Source: Symbiodinium kawagutii (lineage: Eukaryota; Sar; Dinophyceae; Suessiales; Symbiodiniaceae). Taken from it: a DNA stretch of 64,000 nucleotides. The DNA lies in assembly GCA_009767595.1 (NCBI GenBank), contig VSDK01002168.1, positions 252,503 to 316,502 of the forward strand, given 5' to 3'. Positions 23,654 through 36,400 of this stretch are shown piece by piece; within the stretch, counting starts at the first letter, position 1, and each line of letters opens with the position of its first letter. The notes beneath the pieces were generated by a model, which was not told the origin of the DNA, made no database searches, and saw only the letters and a list, made by a program, of their open reading frames with translations. The translations under genes and the position numbers were made by a program.

Positions 23654-25099
23654 GTGGCCATTTTGTCAGTGTCTTTTCATTTTAGAACTGCACACATTTT
23701 GGAGTGACATGGTGGCTGGACTAACAATTACTACATGGGTATATCCATACATGTTACATGCTGGTATCCCCACTTGAGAATCACGATCATTTTGGAGATC
23801 TAGGGCTAACAATGGGCAAAGCAATTTATGGATATACATGATATACCCATATATCAAGTCAAAGGAACTTGGCCAACAAATGGCGAATGAGCTTCTCCAG
23901 CTTTCCCAGCGACTCCTTGTTCGAACATCGTTGCCGCGACGATGGGCAGGGGCAGGGTGTTTCTCGGAGATTGGGACAAGGCATGTGGTAGCCAAAAGAG
24001 TAGGGTATATATCAATCAATACCATAATATAGTACTATACATTACATATATAGATGCGCTTCTGCACGGAATGTCCATATAGCAGCATCAAGCTATTTAA
24101 ACATATGCACATCTATATATGTGGAAACAAGTGCAGTACAAGTTGCTGTGACGTCACAGGTCCTATGGTCGCTTCTGATTTCAAGCTCAAGTGGGGCCCA
24201 ACAGGATGCTTTTGCGGCTTGGGCTCAATGGATTTCATGGATTCCAGATTCATCGTGTGCAATCAAGCAACCAAGCAACCAAGCACCCAACCAACCATGC
24301 AGCCAAGTCGCAACTCCTATCAATGGACCCTCAGGTCCATCCATAGGCACTTCTTTCTTGGGTTCGTCACACCAGGTTTCCTGCTGCACCCCCGAAAGGC
24401 TGGATGTGGCACAGCTGCACTTGTGACCCCTTCACACCTCCACTTGGGTTTGCTAAAAGGCGCCAACATTTTTATGGTTATGCAAAGATTAGGTCAAACT
24501 TACTCACACCAGAGGGTATCATCATCCAAAAAATTGTTGAGACCCCAGGGCAATAACTGGTAACAAACATGTCAAAATGAAGTTGTTGCCGGTTTCCTCT
24601 TAGACTCGATGATGACTTGGGATGGTTATTATGATGAATCATCAGAATTACGATCTGTTAGTATTAATTAGCCACTATATACTGATCAAAAGCAATATTG
24701 ATTAACCATGCCCAAACCCGATGATTATCGTTAAGCATGGGTCAACGAGCGCTGTTTAGCACTATCATCCAATACTGACCATGATTAATCGAACCCTTTC
24801 AACCAATTGGTTTACACAAAACAATCCGAGAAACCACCAACACCGTCTTTATGCTGGCAATTGAAAAACGTCCTGAATATTCTTGTGTAACCAAATCCCA
24901 TGACTATCTGGTTGGTGGTTAGTTGCCCCATCCCAAAAATATGCTCGTCGCTCCTCATCCCCAGTTATCCTTGAACACCACAAATCGTCACTGCAAGGCA
25001 GCTATCCCACCACTACCTTTGTTCAACATGAATGGTTTCTTCCCTGTCAATCATTCATCAGAAACACTCATCACTACTCTTGAAATGGATAACACCTAC

Positions 25100-25233
25100 C
25101 TGGTTGGTGGTTGAACCACCCCCATGAAAATATGCTCGTCAACTAGCCAACCAACCAACGAACCAACCAACCAACCCATTGAAGGTAATACATTTGGGAA
25201 AACTTAAAAATGTCAATCAAACCACCAAACAGC
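25100..25233. mobile_element. Family B element with internal CAAC expansion
   Basis: The ends CTGGTTGGTGGTTGAACCAC and CAATCAAACCACCAAACAG are complementary. The interior CCAACCAACCAACGAACCAA is expanded relative to other copies. Confidence 0.75.
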
Positions 25234-25499
25234 TATTACAATTTTTGGTCATTATTCCCGACAGTTAACCACCACTATATAACCATACTGAACCACCAAC
25301 CAGCCACCTTGGATAACCCTTATAACCATTTTTGTTCGCTAGCTGCTAGCATTATAAAAATGTTTGGCTTTGACCGTTGATTAGCTACATCATGAGCTAT
25401 AACTCCATCTAACCATTTAAGCATTTCTAGTTGTAACATTATGAAACACTACTAACTATTATTTAATATTGTTCAAAACCACTGTATACTTACCCCTAC

Positions 25500-25945
25500 T
25501 ATTGGCTACAAGCATTTAACCATGGTCAACCACTAACCACTGACCATAGTTAACAATCTATTAGCCCCAAACATTTGGGTCAGCTGAGTAATTCCTAATA
25601 GCTAATAGATTACAATCAAAATGATCACTTGTGAACTTCACCATCTATTAAAAGCCTAACCCCACAACTATTCAACCATTGTTAAGCATTGTTAACCATG
25701 AATAGTAATGCTTAACCGTTTATCGTTACTATTCGCTACAACCACGAAAAGTAGGGATTGACCATTGTCAACCACTACTAACCATAGTTAACCACTGACC
25801 ATAGTTAGTCAAAATCTATTAGCTACAAGCATTTAACAATTTAACCATAGTCAACCATTTAACCACTAACCATTGGACTAACCCTAGTTAACCACTGACC
25901 TTTTAACCATTTCGAATCATTACTAAGCATAGCTAACTCCTACTG
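25500..25945. repeat. AACCACTAACCATAGTT minisatellite, donor side
   Basis: Degenerate tandem AACCACTGACCATAGTT copies fill the intron left of the exon at 25952. Confidence 0.8.
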
Positions 25946-25951
25946 ACTCAC

Positions 25952-26065
25952 CACACCCAGCTGCTGCTCCTTTGGGCTTCGAAGCCATTGATCCCTGGGG
26001 ACGGCCACAGCCAGGCGCAACCTGAGTGAATTCATCGCGCCGAACCGCCCAGGGAGGCCAAGCCG
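25952..26065 (-). CDS. Predicted exon of the long minus-strand gene
   Basis: The acceptor GAAGCTCTCAG precedes 38 codons, ending CTGGGTGTG before the consensus donor GTGAGT. The exon is phase 0 at both ends. The peptide contains MNSLRLRL, then AVAVPRDQWLRSPKEQQLGV. The strong donor and clean phase make this a secure exon, though the function is unknown. Confidence 0.65.
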
Positions 26066-26469
26066 CTGAGAGCTTCGGGCCTCTGATCCCATCATTCACC
26101 AACTATTCACCAATGATTCGCTAACTATCAGCCAACTATTAGCCCTCTTAGCCAAATACTGACCAACTATTAGCCAAATATCAACTGTTCAGATCTAACC
26201 AACTATGAAGCCGGAAATAAGTCACCATTCATAACCATTTTCGAGCTGTAAATGAAACCGTTCACATAAATTGACCGAGGGCAGCCGCGGAACCATGATT
26301 GACCACTATCAACAACTCAATGATTGTCAACAACTCTCATCTATGAATTAAGAACCACTGAGCCACCATTCATGACCTACAACTGAGGCACCTCAACAGG
26401 GTCCCCGGTCCCTCCCGGTGGGTCCCCGTTGTGGTCGTTGGTCGTCGTTGGTCGTCGGCCAAGGCGCAA

Positions 26470-26547
26470 GGCTCCCACGCCGCAGGTCCAGGTGCTGAGC
26501 AGCTCCGGCGCCTGCGCTTGGCAGCTCGCGAGCAGCTCGGACCAGGC
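26470..26547 (-). CDS. Predicted exon, unknown function
   Basis: The acceptor CGAGCTCCCAG precedes an open frame AWSELLASCQAQAPELLSTW, then TCG. Likely donors are GTGGGA or GCGTGG near 26472. It is a helical peptide with a Trp and Cys. The right flank is a GGTTAATTAACC-type minisatellite. Boundaries are approximate, and GC-rich sequence continues on both sides. Confidence 0.5.
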
Positions 26548-26649
26548 CTGGGAGCTCGGTGCCGGGACGGGTGGTGCCCCGGGACGGGGAAGCGGCCAAG
26601 GTGGCAACCGGGACCGGTGGTGGGAGGGCCCTGGGGGCGTGCTATGGTA

Positions 26650-26790
26650 ACCAGGTTACTAACTGGGGTAATTAACCATTAACTATGGTAATTAACCATT
26701 AATGGGTTGTAGTTAATTACCCATAGTAATCAGTTAGCCATTAACTAGGGCAATTAACCATTCACTCTGGTAACCTGATGGTTAATTAGT
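26650..26790. repeat. GGTAATTAACCATTAACT minisatellite
   Basis: Repeats that combine GGTAATTAACC and its complement, so the block is self-complementary. It lies on the acceptor side of the exon at 26470. Confidence 0.75.
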
Positions 26791-27345
26791 AACTCTTGAG
26801 AACAATAACTCCAGTATCACTCCATTGATAATACTATGGTCATGAAAAACCAGAATGTGTTTTGTTGACATGCTATTGATGGTTATTATTAGTATTGATA
26901 ACCAGTATAGGTATAGTTAGTAACCAACCATAGTTCATAGTATTTATGGTCTTTAACTATTGATCATCATTGGTCATTATTGATAAGCAGTGTAGTTAAT
27001 AATGATGATCAATTGTTCAGTAATAATTATAAGTGTTTAAGTGTTAAGTAATAATATGATAGCTATACTAATGATAAACTATTGTAGCCTGATCAATTGT
27101 TCAATGATAACCAGTATAGTTAAGTAATGATGATCATTAATGAAAGGGTGACAAGGGGTATGACAATGATGATATTGTTCAAGAATCAATGACTTCAGAA
27201 GTATAGTTATCTTGTGATGACAGGGTGACAAGGGATATGACTTCAGAAGTATAGTGATAGTTCATGAATAATGACTGATAATGGGAAATTACAATGATTT
27301 CTAGGGATGATTGCCAACAATGAACAAGTGATTTACCAACCATTC

Positions 27346-27461
27346 GGTGGTTTCTCAAGCCATAGGAAACTCAAAAAATGGTTAGTTCAGGTTGGTTCAC
27401 TAGTACACAATGTAAATAGGGTGGAAGATTTGGGGGTAACCCTATTTTGAGAAACCACCAT
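27346..27461. mobile_element. Family A MITE-like element
   Basis: The left end CGGTGGTTTCTCAAGCCATA pairs with the right end CCCTATTTTGAGAAACCACC. The interior has GGTTAGTTCAGGTTGGTTCA. Confidence 0.7.
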
Positions 27462-27960
27462 ATAAGGGATTATCGTGATGAGGATGGTTCTTGCATGTTC
27501 ATGCTGGCTGATTCATTGTAACATTGCGCAACATCTCTCATGGGGCTTATCATGACCTAAAAACTGATTGCTCCTGTTCTTGAGGGAATCCACTTCCAGA
27601 ATCATTGAATCGTTGCTTGGGGTCCTAGCGACACGGATCAGGTCTGATCGGAAAACATTACTGCAGTAGTTGTTTGCTGTTTTCAGTTTTACCGACCGTT
27701 TTGAACCCTGGCCGAGTGATGGGAGATTCATTAACCACCATTGTCAGTGGTCATAGCTGGTTTATTACTGATGATCCTTGCCACAATCATTGTTAAATTC
27801 CTACAAAATAACATAAGCCACCTTCAAATTTACAATCATCACTGGTAAACCCCGTAAGTTCACAAAAAAAATAGCTGTGATTTATGATGAATTCGAGGGT
27901 ACCAGTGATTCCTAAAACATAATATCACCTTAATGACTTCCATCAGCTTTCCCATGGCAC

Positions 27961-28083
27961 CCCCCGGGGCGACGCAGGCAGGTTGCAGCGATAGCTTCGG
28001 AGGCATCCCGGTCTGGTACCGCCTCCAATAGCATTGGAAGTTGCCGCTGAGCAGCCACCACATGCAGCTGCGACAGGGGCAAC
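27961..28083 (-). CDS. Predicted second exon of plastid-targeted gene
   Basis: The acceptor TCGCCTCAG precedes G plus 40 codons plus GG before the donor GTGCCA. The peptide contains LPLSQLHVVAAQRQLPMLLE and then AVPDRDASEAIAATCLRRPG, a helical soluble segment. It enters in phase 2 and leaves in phase 2. If exon 1 ends at a GA donor at 28889, the phases join and give M at the junction. Confidence 0.6.
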
Positions 28084-28888
28084 CTGAGGCGACCCATCTA
28101 GGCGGGCAGGATATCTATCTGATGGACTTGCTATGAAAGTTCAGTAGAAATTCAGTGGCTGAACGGTTGATCACCAGCAACAACTAACAAGCTCCCCATG
28201 GGTTATAGCTGGGGCTGTCATGACTCACAGGGGATAAAGAAGCTTAGTCAACAAATGCCATGCGGTGCTCAGAAGTGGAAATCATCGCGGGGATGTTAGT
28301 CAAAGGCTGTAAGAACGGCATGTCCGGCCTATTTTGCATGGCCAGTGATACATTTGTTTTGAATAAAACATATTTAGACTGTTTAGCATAAAACATGCAG
28401 GGCTATCTCAACCACAAAGCAAGTCATCCCTTGATACTGGCTGCCGGCTGATCCCCAACATAGATCTCCAATACAAATGGAAACATCATCTTTACCAGCA
28501 TTTGGCTACAACCCTCCTGGTAGCTCCTAGCCTCGCTCCTCCTGTGAAGGCCCTTTAGAGGGCTAGTTGGGTACCCCTGGCTCCTTAGCTTCCTCCCAAC
28601 CAACAGCACTTGGACAAACGAGGCATCTCACATGGCAAAGCGAGCAACTCCACTGCTTGGCTTCTCGATCTTTGTCGCGACTCGTACATACCAAACTGTC
28701 GTTCTCGGGGCGTGGCCTGTGGCAAGCTGAGCAACACGAGGACAACGAGGACAACTCACAGCTGGGGAGGTCGATGAACTCGATCAACTTGATCCATTCA
28801 ACAGCTTGGAGTAGTTGTTTAACCATAAGTAGTTGTTTAGCCATTTAACATCATTTAACCAATATCATCCCTGAGAAACCACCATCTC

Positions 28889-29121
28889 ATCCTCCACGCC
28901 TCGCGGTAGTAGGTCTCTTCCTCTGTCGCCACCGCCTTGCCCCTCTCCGCGCGGCGCGGCACGCGGCCGCGCCGCGTTCGGCGCGGCGCCGTCGCCGCCA
29001 GGGTCACGGCACCCAGCCCCAAGCCGCCCAGGGCGACGGCCGGCGGCACCGGCGCAGCACTGCGCGGGGCGCCATGGGACACATGGGCCGAAGCCACTAG
29101 TGGGCTGGGGACGAACGCCAT
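28889..29121 (-). CDS. First exon: plastid-targeting-like leader
   Basis: The ATG at 29121 opens MAFVPSPLVASAHVSHGAPR, followed by Ala/Pro-rich sequence, a hydrophobic stretch (VALGGLGLGAVTLAATA, about residues 29-45), then a basic segment with RRTRRGRVPRR and the mature-like EEETYYREAW. MAFVP-type starts with an Ala-rich hydrophobic core and Arg-rich region are familiar from dinoflagellate plastid preproteins. An AG lies 8 bp upstream of the ATG (GCGCAG then CTGTTCAC) and could accept the trans-spliced leader. The 3' end is uncertain: a GC donor would end the exon at 28900, and a GA donor at 28889 keeps phase with the next exon. The mature protein is not recognised. Confidence 0.7.
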
Positions 29122-30220
29122 GTGAACAGCTGCGCAGCGACACAGGGAGAGAGGGGTTCCATCTGGGGGTTCCAATGATGTACATCTGGAGGAGCTATGG
29201 AATTTCATGATTGTTCGAATCAGTGTCATTGGATTCCCAATGCGAGCAAGGGTTGTTTCTGATGGCATCACTCCTTGGGAAATTGGAATCATCAATGGAA
29301 ATCATTAAGTGGAAATCATTAAATGGAAATCATTAAATTGGAATCTCATCACTGGAAACCATTCGATCCGGAAGTTGTAATCATCGATGAAAATCATTAG
29401 TCAGCAAAAGTTGCCCATTTCCGCACCACTTTTCTGCTCCAACGACTGCACGTGATCACTCCCCGGCTGCAATTCAACCACCTGCCTCCAGAGCGATGGA
29501 CATGCTGATTTTGACACACCATATCCTACAACCACTAGTCAGGACAAAAAATTGGTCCAAGTTTACATTACATCTCATAGATTCAATGTACGTGGTTGAA
29601 GCCGTTGAAGCCATACATTAACTAAAATTAACGAGTCGTCTTCATTGGCTTGGCGCTTAGGTTGGAGATGCTTGGGATCAAATGAGTGACTTGTTTAAAC
29701 CACAAAAACCATGAGATTAATATGGATCAAAAAGGTACATCGATGCTAGTTCGAGCACAAAAATATCATTAGAATCGGAAAATCATACTTAAGCCGCAGG
29801 AACCCGATGTTCTCACGCCGAACTTCTCTATATATTGAAATGAACTCAAGTGTCTTTGACTTAAGTGAACCATAGCATAGCCTTCACTTAGTTTTGCTTG
29901 TTTAACGAGTTTCTTTGACTTCACGGGCACTCTAGTCACGGAAATCAAGGAAGTGCAGTAAGAGAATCAAGGACCAAGAACAAAATAAACAAGGTACTGT
30001 CATTGACTAGGTGTTCTTGAAATCAAGGAAAAACAAAATCATACACACTCAAGAAACTACGAAAATCAATATGTCAGATTGCCTACTACACATTTGTACC
30101 TCACCGGCTACTGCGAGGCCTTTGTGGTGGCTAAGCGCATAACGCGAGAAGCGGACCACACAAAGGTTGGTAGGTTTGGCTGGAACGGAAAGAAACAAAT
30201 AGATTCTGGGTTTTAAAAAA

Positions 30221-30324
30221 TGGGTGTTTCTCAAAATAGGGGTACCACTAAATCATCCAATATCAACCAATTGTGGTAATAAACAAACAATTTTGGGGGT
30301 CCCCTATTTTGAGAAACCACCACA
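30221..30324. mobile_element. Family A MITE-like element
   Basis: The left end GGGTGTTTCTCAAAATAGGG pairs with the right end CCCCTATTTTGAGAAACCAC. The interior is inverted relative to the copy at 959 (AAATCATCCAATATC first). Confidence 0.8.
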
Positions 30325-31595
30325 TGGCTATGGGTCACAACCATACACAACAAAAAAATGGGAGGTGAACATCCCAACAATTCGACAAGTCTGGTCATTT
30401 CAAATGTTCACCAGGGCTACTGAGATTTGACCCGCAGTCGTAGGGTCAAACAAGATGGTCATGTTTACTGTAAATGATTGGATTATCATCAATGGATTCT
30501 TAGTAGAACAATGAATTAACACATCTCAATGGTCTAATTGTGGAGCTCAATTGTCTCTGGTGTCAACTACTCTGGTCACCATTGCTGAGAATGTCTGACA
30601 CAAATATGATGCCAAACGAATTGGATTACCGACTCTTTTTATGTGATTCATATCTATTCAACAAGTTTGAAGTCATAGGATGACTTTCCCAACGGAAAGC
30701 ATCAGCGACATTTGGCATAATAGATCATGATAGCACAATATATGTTCATCAAAAACTGCATATGTGATTTTATCCCGGTATTATTTGCAGTTGCCAAATC
30801 ATCCACCTAAAGTTGAGTTGTTCCTGCCAAAACTACCTCCTGGAGAGCAAAAAGCAAAACCGCAGTACATTTCATAGGATTTCCAAAGCAGGTCTCCAGA
30901 AAAATTCAAGTGATCATCCTAGCTGACCATGCCATGTCAGTGCCAGCAATCCAAGACAAGTCAACCATCATCCTGTAACCAACCACTTCTATTGACAGCT
31001 CAACAGCCAATGGTGCGACCTGAAACTCATGAATTGTACCACTAGATATCTTTCAAAAAGGCACACCCAGTAGATAGAGAGGTAGACTGATGGCACCCTG
31101 TATGGACGAGATACAGTTGACACACACCCACATCTGTCTAAATGATATCCTTGATAGGAAAAATAATTCAGCTACAAGAAAGCATTCAAGAATGCTACTT
31201 GATTCTAATTATGCATGATGGTTTCCTGATCTTCCTGTAAAATAAAAGGTTCCATATGTGAATGTATGCATACCTATAGCAGGATAGCTCTGGTTCATGC
31301 TATAATCAAAATTGCTGCTAGGGCAGCTCGGTCAAGTGCTGCTACATTCCATGACAATGTGATCTTGGGATGTCATTACAACTGACTTGACTCGGGATTC
31401 ACATCACCGACGAAGGTGCCGGCTGCCGTCTGTATGAATCCATCTGCTTCATCATGGTTATGTTAATTGTAAGTACAATGTGGAGACTTTCCATGGGACA
31501 TCTAGCTCGCAAACTTCTAGAACTCTCATTGTTTCCATCTGGAGATTCCCCCTGTGTCCAGTTGGTTGACAAATGTAGATGTGACGAATGTAATA

Positions 31596-31711
31596 CATGT
31601 GGATGTTTCTGAAAAGAGGGGTACCCCCAAATCATCCAATATTATATATTTAATCTTCGATAGTAGTAAACCAACCATTTTTGGGGGTCCTCTATTTTGA
31701 GAACCACCATG
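31596..31711. mobile_element. Family A MITE-like element
   Basis: Left CATGTGGATGTTTCTGAAAA, right CTCTATTTTGAGAACCACCA. It is in the inverted orientation, with AAATCATCCAATATTA near the left end. Confidence 0.75.
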
Positions 31712-32417
31712 TAGACGCTGGAAATTCACTGAAGTCGTTTTGCACTCGGCTGTCACCACTGAAGCAAATCCCTAAAACATCGTGGGTTGCACTCGTTGAA
31801 TCCACTCTACCTGCCATGTCTGCTGTCCTGCTTCATGCCCTCCAGTCTGCCATGCATGAGTTCTGATTTGGTCGTGAAACAGCCGGCTTGGTGGTGTCCG
31901 GCCGCAGCGATTGGGGTCAAATGTGAGCTACCTAATATCGATGGGCATTCCCAAGTTTTTAGCTGCAATTCTTCAAGCTTTCCAGAGATTTAGCGACTGG
32001 AAATTGGGAAATTCCCATATATGCTAATAGGTGACGTACCCGAGCATTCTTGCAGTCCGACTTTTCTCTTCGTGCCAGTGCCCTCAGCACCACAATAGGG
32101 CACATACGGGCATGCTGATAGTGGTACTTTCTACGTTACAAGTTACAAATGATTAGTTTTGTGCAGGATTTGATAAACAGTCATCAGTGGCAGCTGCTGT
32201 GGTGAACATCTTTGTTTTGATTGATTGATTTTTGCTGCTATACACCAAACTATTGTACTATATTGTACTTATTTTCAAGTCTTTGGTGGATATCTTGATG
32301 TGATCACCACGGGGGTCAAAATGATTGGATTCCTTGTAGGCATATCATTTCCTATAGTCTACTGGAGGGATCATTTCCTGCCTATCTGGGGTTGGACCCA
32401 GATCATGTTTTTAATAC

Positions 32418-32553
32418 TTTTCTGCAGCTGCTGGACCCCATGGCGCGGAATTTGCAGAGTGAAACACGTGAAGTTGGCCAGTTGCGAGACACTGAGGCAC
32501 GTTAACATCATGCGCCTCATTGCGAAGACTGAAGACTTGACTGAGGGCACTTT
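32418..32553 (+). CDS. Possible plus-strand exon, low confidence
   Basis: After a CTTTTCTGCAG acceptor the plus strand reads LLDPMARNLQSETREVGQLR, a heptad-like helix, then stops. One base away a frame continues MRLIAKTEDLTEGTL to a consensus GTAAGA donor. This could be two small exons, a frameshifted remnant or chance. Confidence 0.25.
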
Positions 32554-32891
32554 GGTAAGATTCTCCAACATCAATGATCATGCTAATTCCTCTGAAGTTG
32601 GCAAATGAGTCACATACACAGTCAGGTACCATAGACTTACAACAAAATGTTGCAAGATTTTGCTGAAGGTGAAGTCCGAACTCAAGGCAACAACCTCTTT
32701 TTCGCTCACACCGGCTCTTCACCTGCACGCTGGTACTCAGTGAGATCTGGACCATGGGAAGCCCGTAACATCCCTCAACATAGCTGCCATATGGGTCTAA
32801 GGCAACCAAATGGCCGGAGCTTGGGATCCGGGATTGCTGGTGGTGGCACTTTTATCACCTCTCACTGTAGGCACCTCCATGGTTTCTATAG

Positions 32892-32971
32892 GCTAGGCTG
32901 GTTAGGAGGTTCGGCTGGTAGTTGTAATCACTCAGATTCTAGAAGTATCAACCTACCTAACCAGCCTAACT
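32892..32971. repeat. Short inverted repeat
   Basis: AGGCTGGTTAGGAGGTT at the left pairs with AACCTACCTAACCAGCCT at the right, allowing one bulge. A second hairpin, CTCCTAGCTG/CAGCTAGGAG-like, follows near 33000-33026. Confidence 0.6.
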
Positions 32972-33119
32972 TACTAAGCTCCCAGCATTGAGACACCTAC
33001 CTCCTAGCTGTAGATCAGCTAGGAGAAGTTTTCACAACCCAGGACCAGCCAAGCCCAGGACGCATCAACTCCTTGACCAAGCATGCGATATATGTGGTGC
33101 TTTTTTTCAAGGCAATAGA

Positions 33120-33213
33120 CAGGTTACCCCAAAATTATGGATGGAGTTTACTACTATACATGGTCAACATACAGGATGATAACTGAGGGTCCCGTATACC
33201 TTGAGAAACACTT
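33120..33213. mobile_element. Family A element, degenerate
   Basis: AGGTTACCCCAAAATTATGG to GAGGGTCCCGTATACCTTGAGAAACAC resembles the family interior and right end, but the left end is lost. Confidence 0.45.
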
Positions 33214-33343
33214 ACTATGTATAAACATCCACTTAAATATACTACATACTACGCACCTGTCCAAGGCATGTGGCTGGATCAAACCTCAGCAGTGTGTCGC
33301 ACCTAACACACCCAGGATGCCCTCCCCGCACCCGCTCCCTCAC

Positions 33344-33401
33344 CCTCTGCCGGCCTAGGAAAGATGGGCAACCACGCCACGGATCTCTCAGAAGATCGGC
33401 G
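33344..33401 (-). CDS. ATAT gene, C-terminal tail exon (third)
   Basis: The acceptor CTTGAGGCAG precedes 19 codons plus one base before the donor GTGAGG. The peptide is RRSSERSVAWLPIFPRPAE plus G. It starts in phase 0, matching the phase 0 end of the exon at 34163. Basic and proline-containing, it is probably a disordered tail. The tail may go on further left, and the stop codon was not found. Confidence 0.5.
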
Positions 33402-36400
33402 CTGCCTCAAGATCCACGGAGTGCAAAGGGGAGCAGAAAGACATATGAAAATTACAGAACTACATTTGTGAACATATATGAATATAACATGTAGATATAT
33501 CTATATGAATATAAATATATATATATATATGAATATTAAATGAATGTATATAATATATATGAATGTAGAAAAATATGAATATATGTAAATATAGATATAT
33601 GAATATAAATATATATACATTTCTATATTTATTTACATATATATTTATATCGAAAAACATATATTTATATATATATATATACATATACTATGTGTATGTC
33701 GGGGTAAACAAGCTCATATTCAGGTATGTATACATATATTGAGTTGTCGACATTATAGTATATATAGAAATAAACAATATGATAAACATTATATATTGTC
33801 GTTCATTCAACTGATTTCATGATTAGCATAAATATACTGTAAGTTGTAGAACTTGTATGATACTATCAATGAATCATATTACTCACATGGTGATTTCTCA
33901 AAATAAGGCTACCCTAAAAATGGATGGTTTATTGCCAATAATGGCTGATATTGGATGATTTGACGGGTCCCCTATTTTGAGAAACCACCGTACATTCATG
34001 TTCTCTCCTTTGTATAGAATCCATATCTGACCAACATGCTTAATGTTGGTTTCTGATTAGTGTAACCCCCCCTAAAGTAATGAAAATAGATGAAACCAAC
34101 AGGTAGATACTAATCAGAAACCAACATTACTCAGAAAACTTCTGTCTATACGAGGGTATCACGTGTCCAAGTAGAGAGCGACACAGCAGCGTCGCGACGG
34201 GGTGGATCGTTGGTTGGCACAATGGCATGCCGTTTGCTCCAGGTGAGGGATTGACCGCCACAGGGCAGCATGTATGCTGCCGAGCGCTGCGCGCGTGCAT
34301 TTCAAGCGGAAAAGTGGGGGTGCCCTGGAAAATGGTTGGTTAATTAATGTAATTATTACAAATGACTATTAATGGATGATTGTTACCCCCATGACTTTGA
34401 GAAACACCCCATCTTAACAAACTTCGAACACTGCCGGAACTCCCCTGATGGTAACTGTGCTCCCCAACCCGACGTGCATGTTGATGCTCTGCCGTGCGAG
34501 AGAAGAGGTCCTTCTGACCTGCAGAATGGCACGAGAAGCGACAGTTTATGATCAACAGGAAGATTGATGGATTTATATAATGAATATATCAACCTATGAT
34601 TTGATCATATATCGCAACAGAAATCTGGGTGGAAGAAATATAAAGATCTAAAATGATCTAATGAATCCCCAACAACACTAAAGCTATCGAAACACATCTA
34701 AGGTTGGTGGATGTAAGGCAAGCGGGATAGAATGATAGGAAAAGGAAATAAAATGATAAAATGATTTGAATTTGGATTTGAGTGAATCATGCCAAAAGGT
34801 GATAGCTCAAATGCTCAACCACCCAACTTTTAGAGCATTGCCTTCTGACCGTACAGAATAGCCGAGCTATCAGAATTTCAGTACGGAATTGGAATGGAGA
34901 TGAATGGAGTATCGCAAAACAACTTGCACTGGTCCACTGGGCGTCAAAACGCCCAGCAAATGCTGTGTTGATGCTCCATCTTCAATGCATACGAAATCAT
35001 TTTAGGCAACGATTGGTTGCATCTACCTATCCATTTGCCCATATATTTTTCTAGTCTATCATCTATATGGATGTTCGTGACATGAACTTTGCAGGTTCCA
35101 CGAGTACGGAATCCCGCCCCGGCACCACCAATGCGGGATCATTCTGCGAAAAACAAAGAAGTACAGCATGGTTGATGATAATCGCCTTCCTCATCATGGT
35201 GGCTTGACCCAGATATATAGCTGGCAGAATTGCCTATTCCTCTGTTGGTTGCAATCACCTTGGGTCGAAAATGAATCTGCTTTTATAAACAACTAGTCAT
35301 TCACCATTAACTAGTAATAACCACCTCCTAACCATGAGTTATGTTAAATGAAAAAAACAGCTAGTAACGGCCATAATTACTCGTATCATCTCGTATCCAT
35401 GGTATCCAGTTGTGGTATACCCAACTGATCACTAGTTGATTACTTGTTGATTACTGGTCATGCATAGCTACCAACTTTTCATCAGCTAGCTTTGGCTACA
35501 CCTGGCTGCCGATCTCCCGCCTTCTGGACGCGCAGGGCGGGAAGCACGCTCACCCGCACTTTGCCTAGCAGCGGTGGTAGTGGATGATGGTGGATGATGG
35601 TGGATGATGGTGGATGATGGTGGATGGTGGTGGATGATGGTGGATTCCCCCCAATAGATGGTCCATTGATAAGGTACTGTTTGATGCATGATGGCAGATT
35701 GTCAACCCATGAACACTTCCTGTCTGTCAGGAAGAAGACTTACAATCCACATGGCAGTGGGTCAAAACCCTGTACCGCCGGTTTCCCTATCATTAACCAT
35801 GTGTTTTGCCTATTATTGTTGGTTATTATCCCCATGATTGTTTGGTTAACTGCTTGACCCACAGCCATATATAGCTGGTATATCCCCTATTGTTGTTGGT
35901 TAATGCTATCATTTCCCCTATCATTATTGTTGGTTATGTCACCACATCATTGGCAAATGCAACCACCCCCATGCCACTCCTGCAGGTGCGAATGCTCCGA
36001 TCTGGCCAGCTTGACCTAGGTGCAACCAGCCAGGGGAAACCTGTCAGCTGGGGTCTACAGTAAGGGCGATTGGAACCACTAGTCATGAACCATCAGTGAT
36101 CGCCCTTTTTGTACCAAACGGTTGATGACTAGTGGTTCATGACAGTGAGGCAATGGCATCACTGGTTGATGTACCATCGGGCTGGGGTACCCTACAGTCG
36201 GTATTGTTGGATGAATGAGTGGTTACCATCAGTGAGGGACAATGATTGATAACTGATGGTCAATGACCAGTGGTGGACAGCTGGTCATTAGACAAAACTG
36301 AAGGCTTTCAACAACCCCCTAAGCATCCCTTTGCTGCGTGTGACCAATGCAATGTGAGCCTGGGTAGCTTAATTTTCATGGCAGCCAATAAGCAACTATC

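Noticed and set aside
32225..32608. 127-codon plus-strand frame with hydrophobic segments
   Set aside because: A more protein-like reading exists in another frame over its second half, and the ends do not fit splice sites; only a short possible exon is listed.
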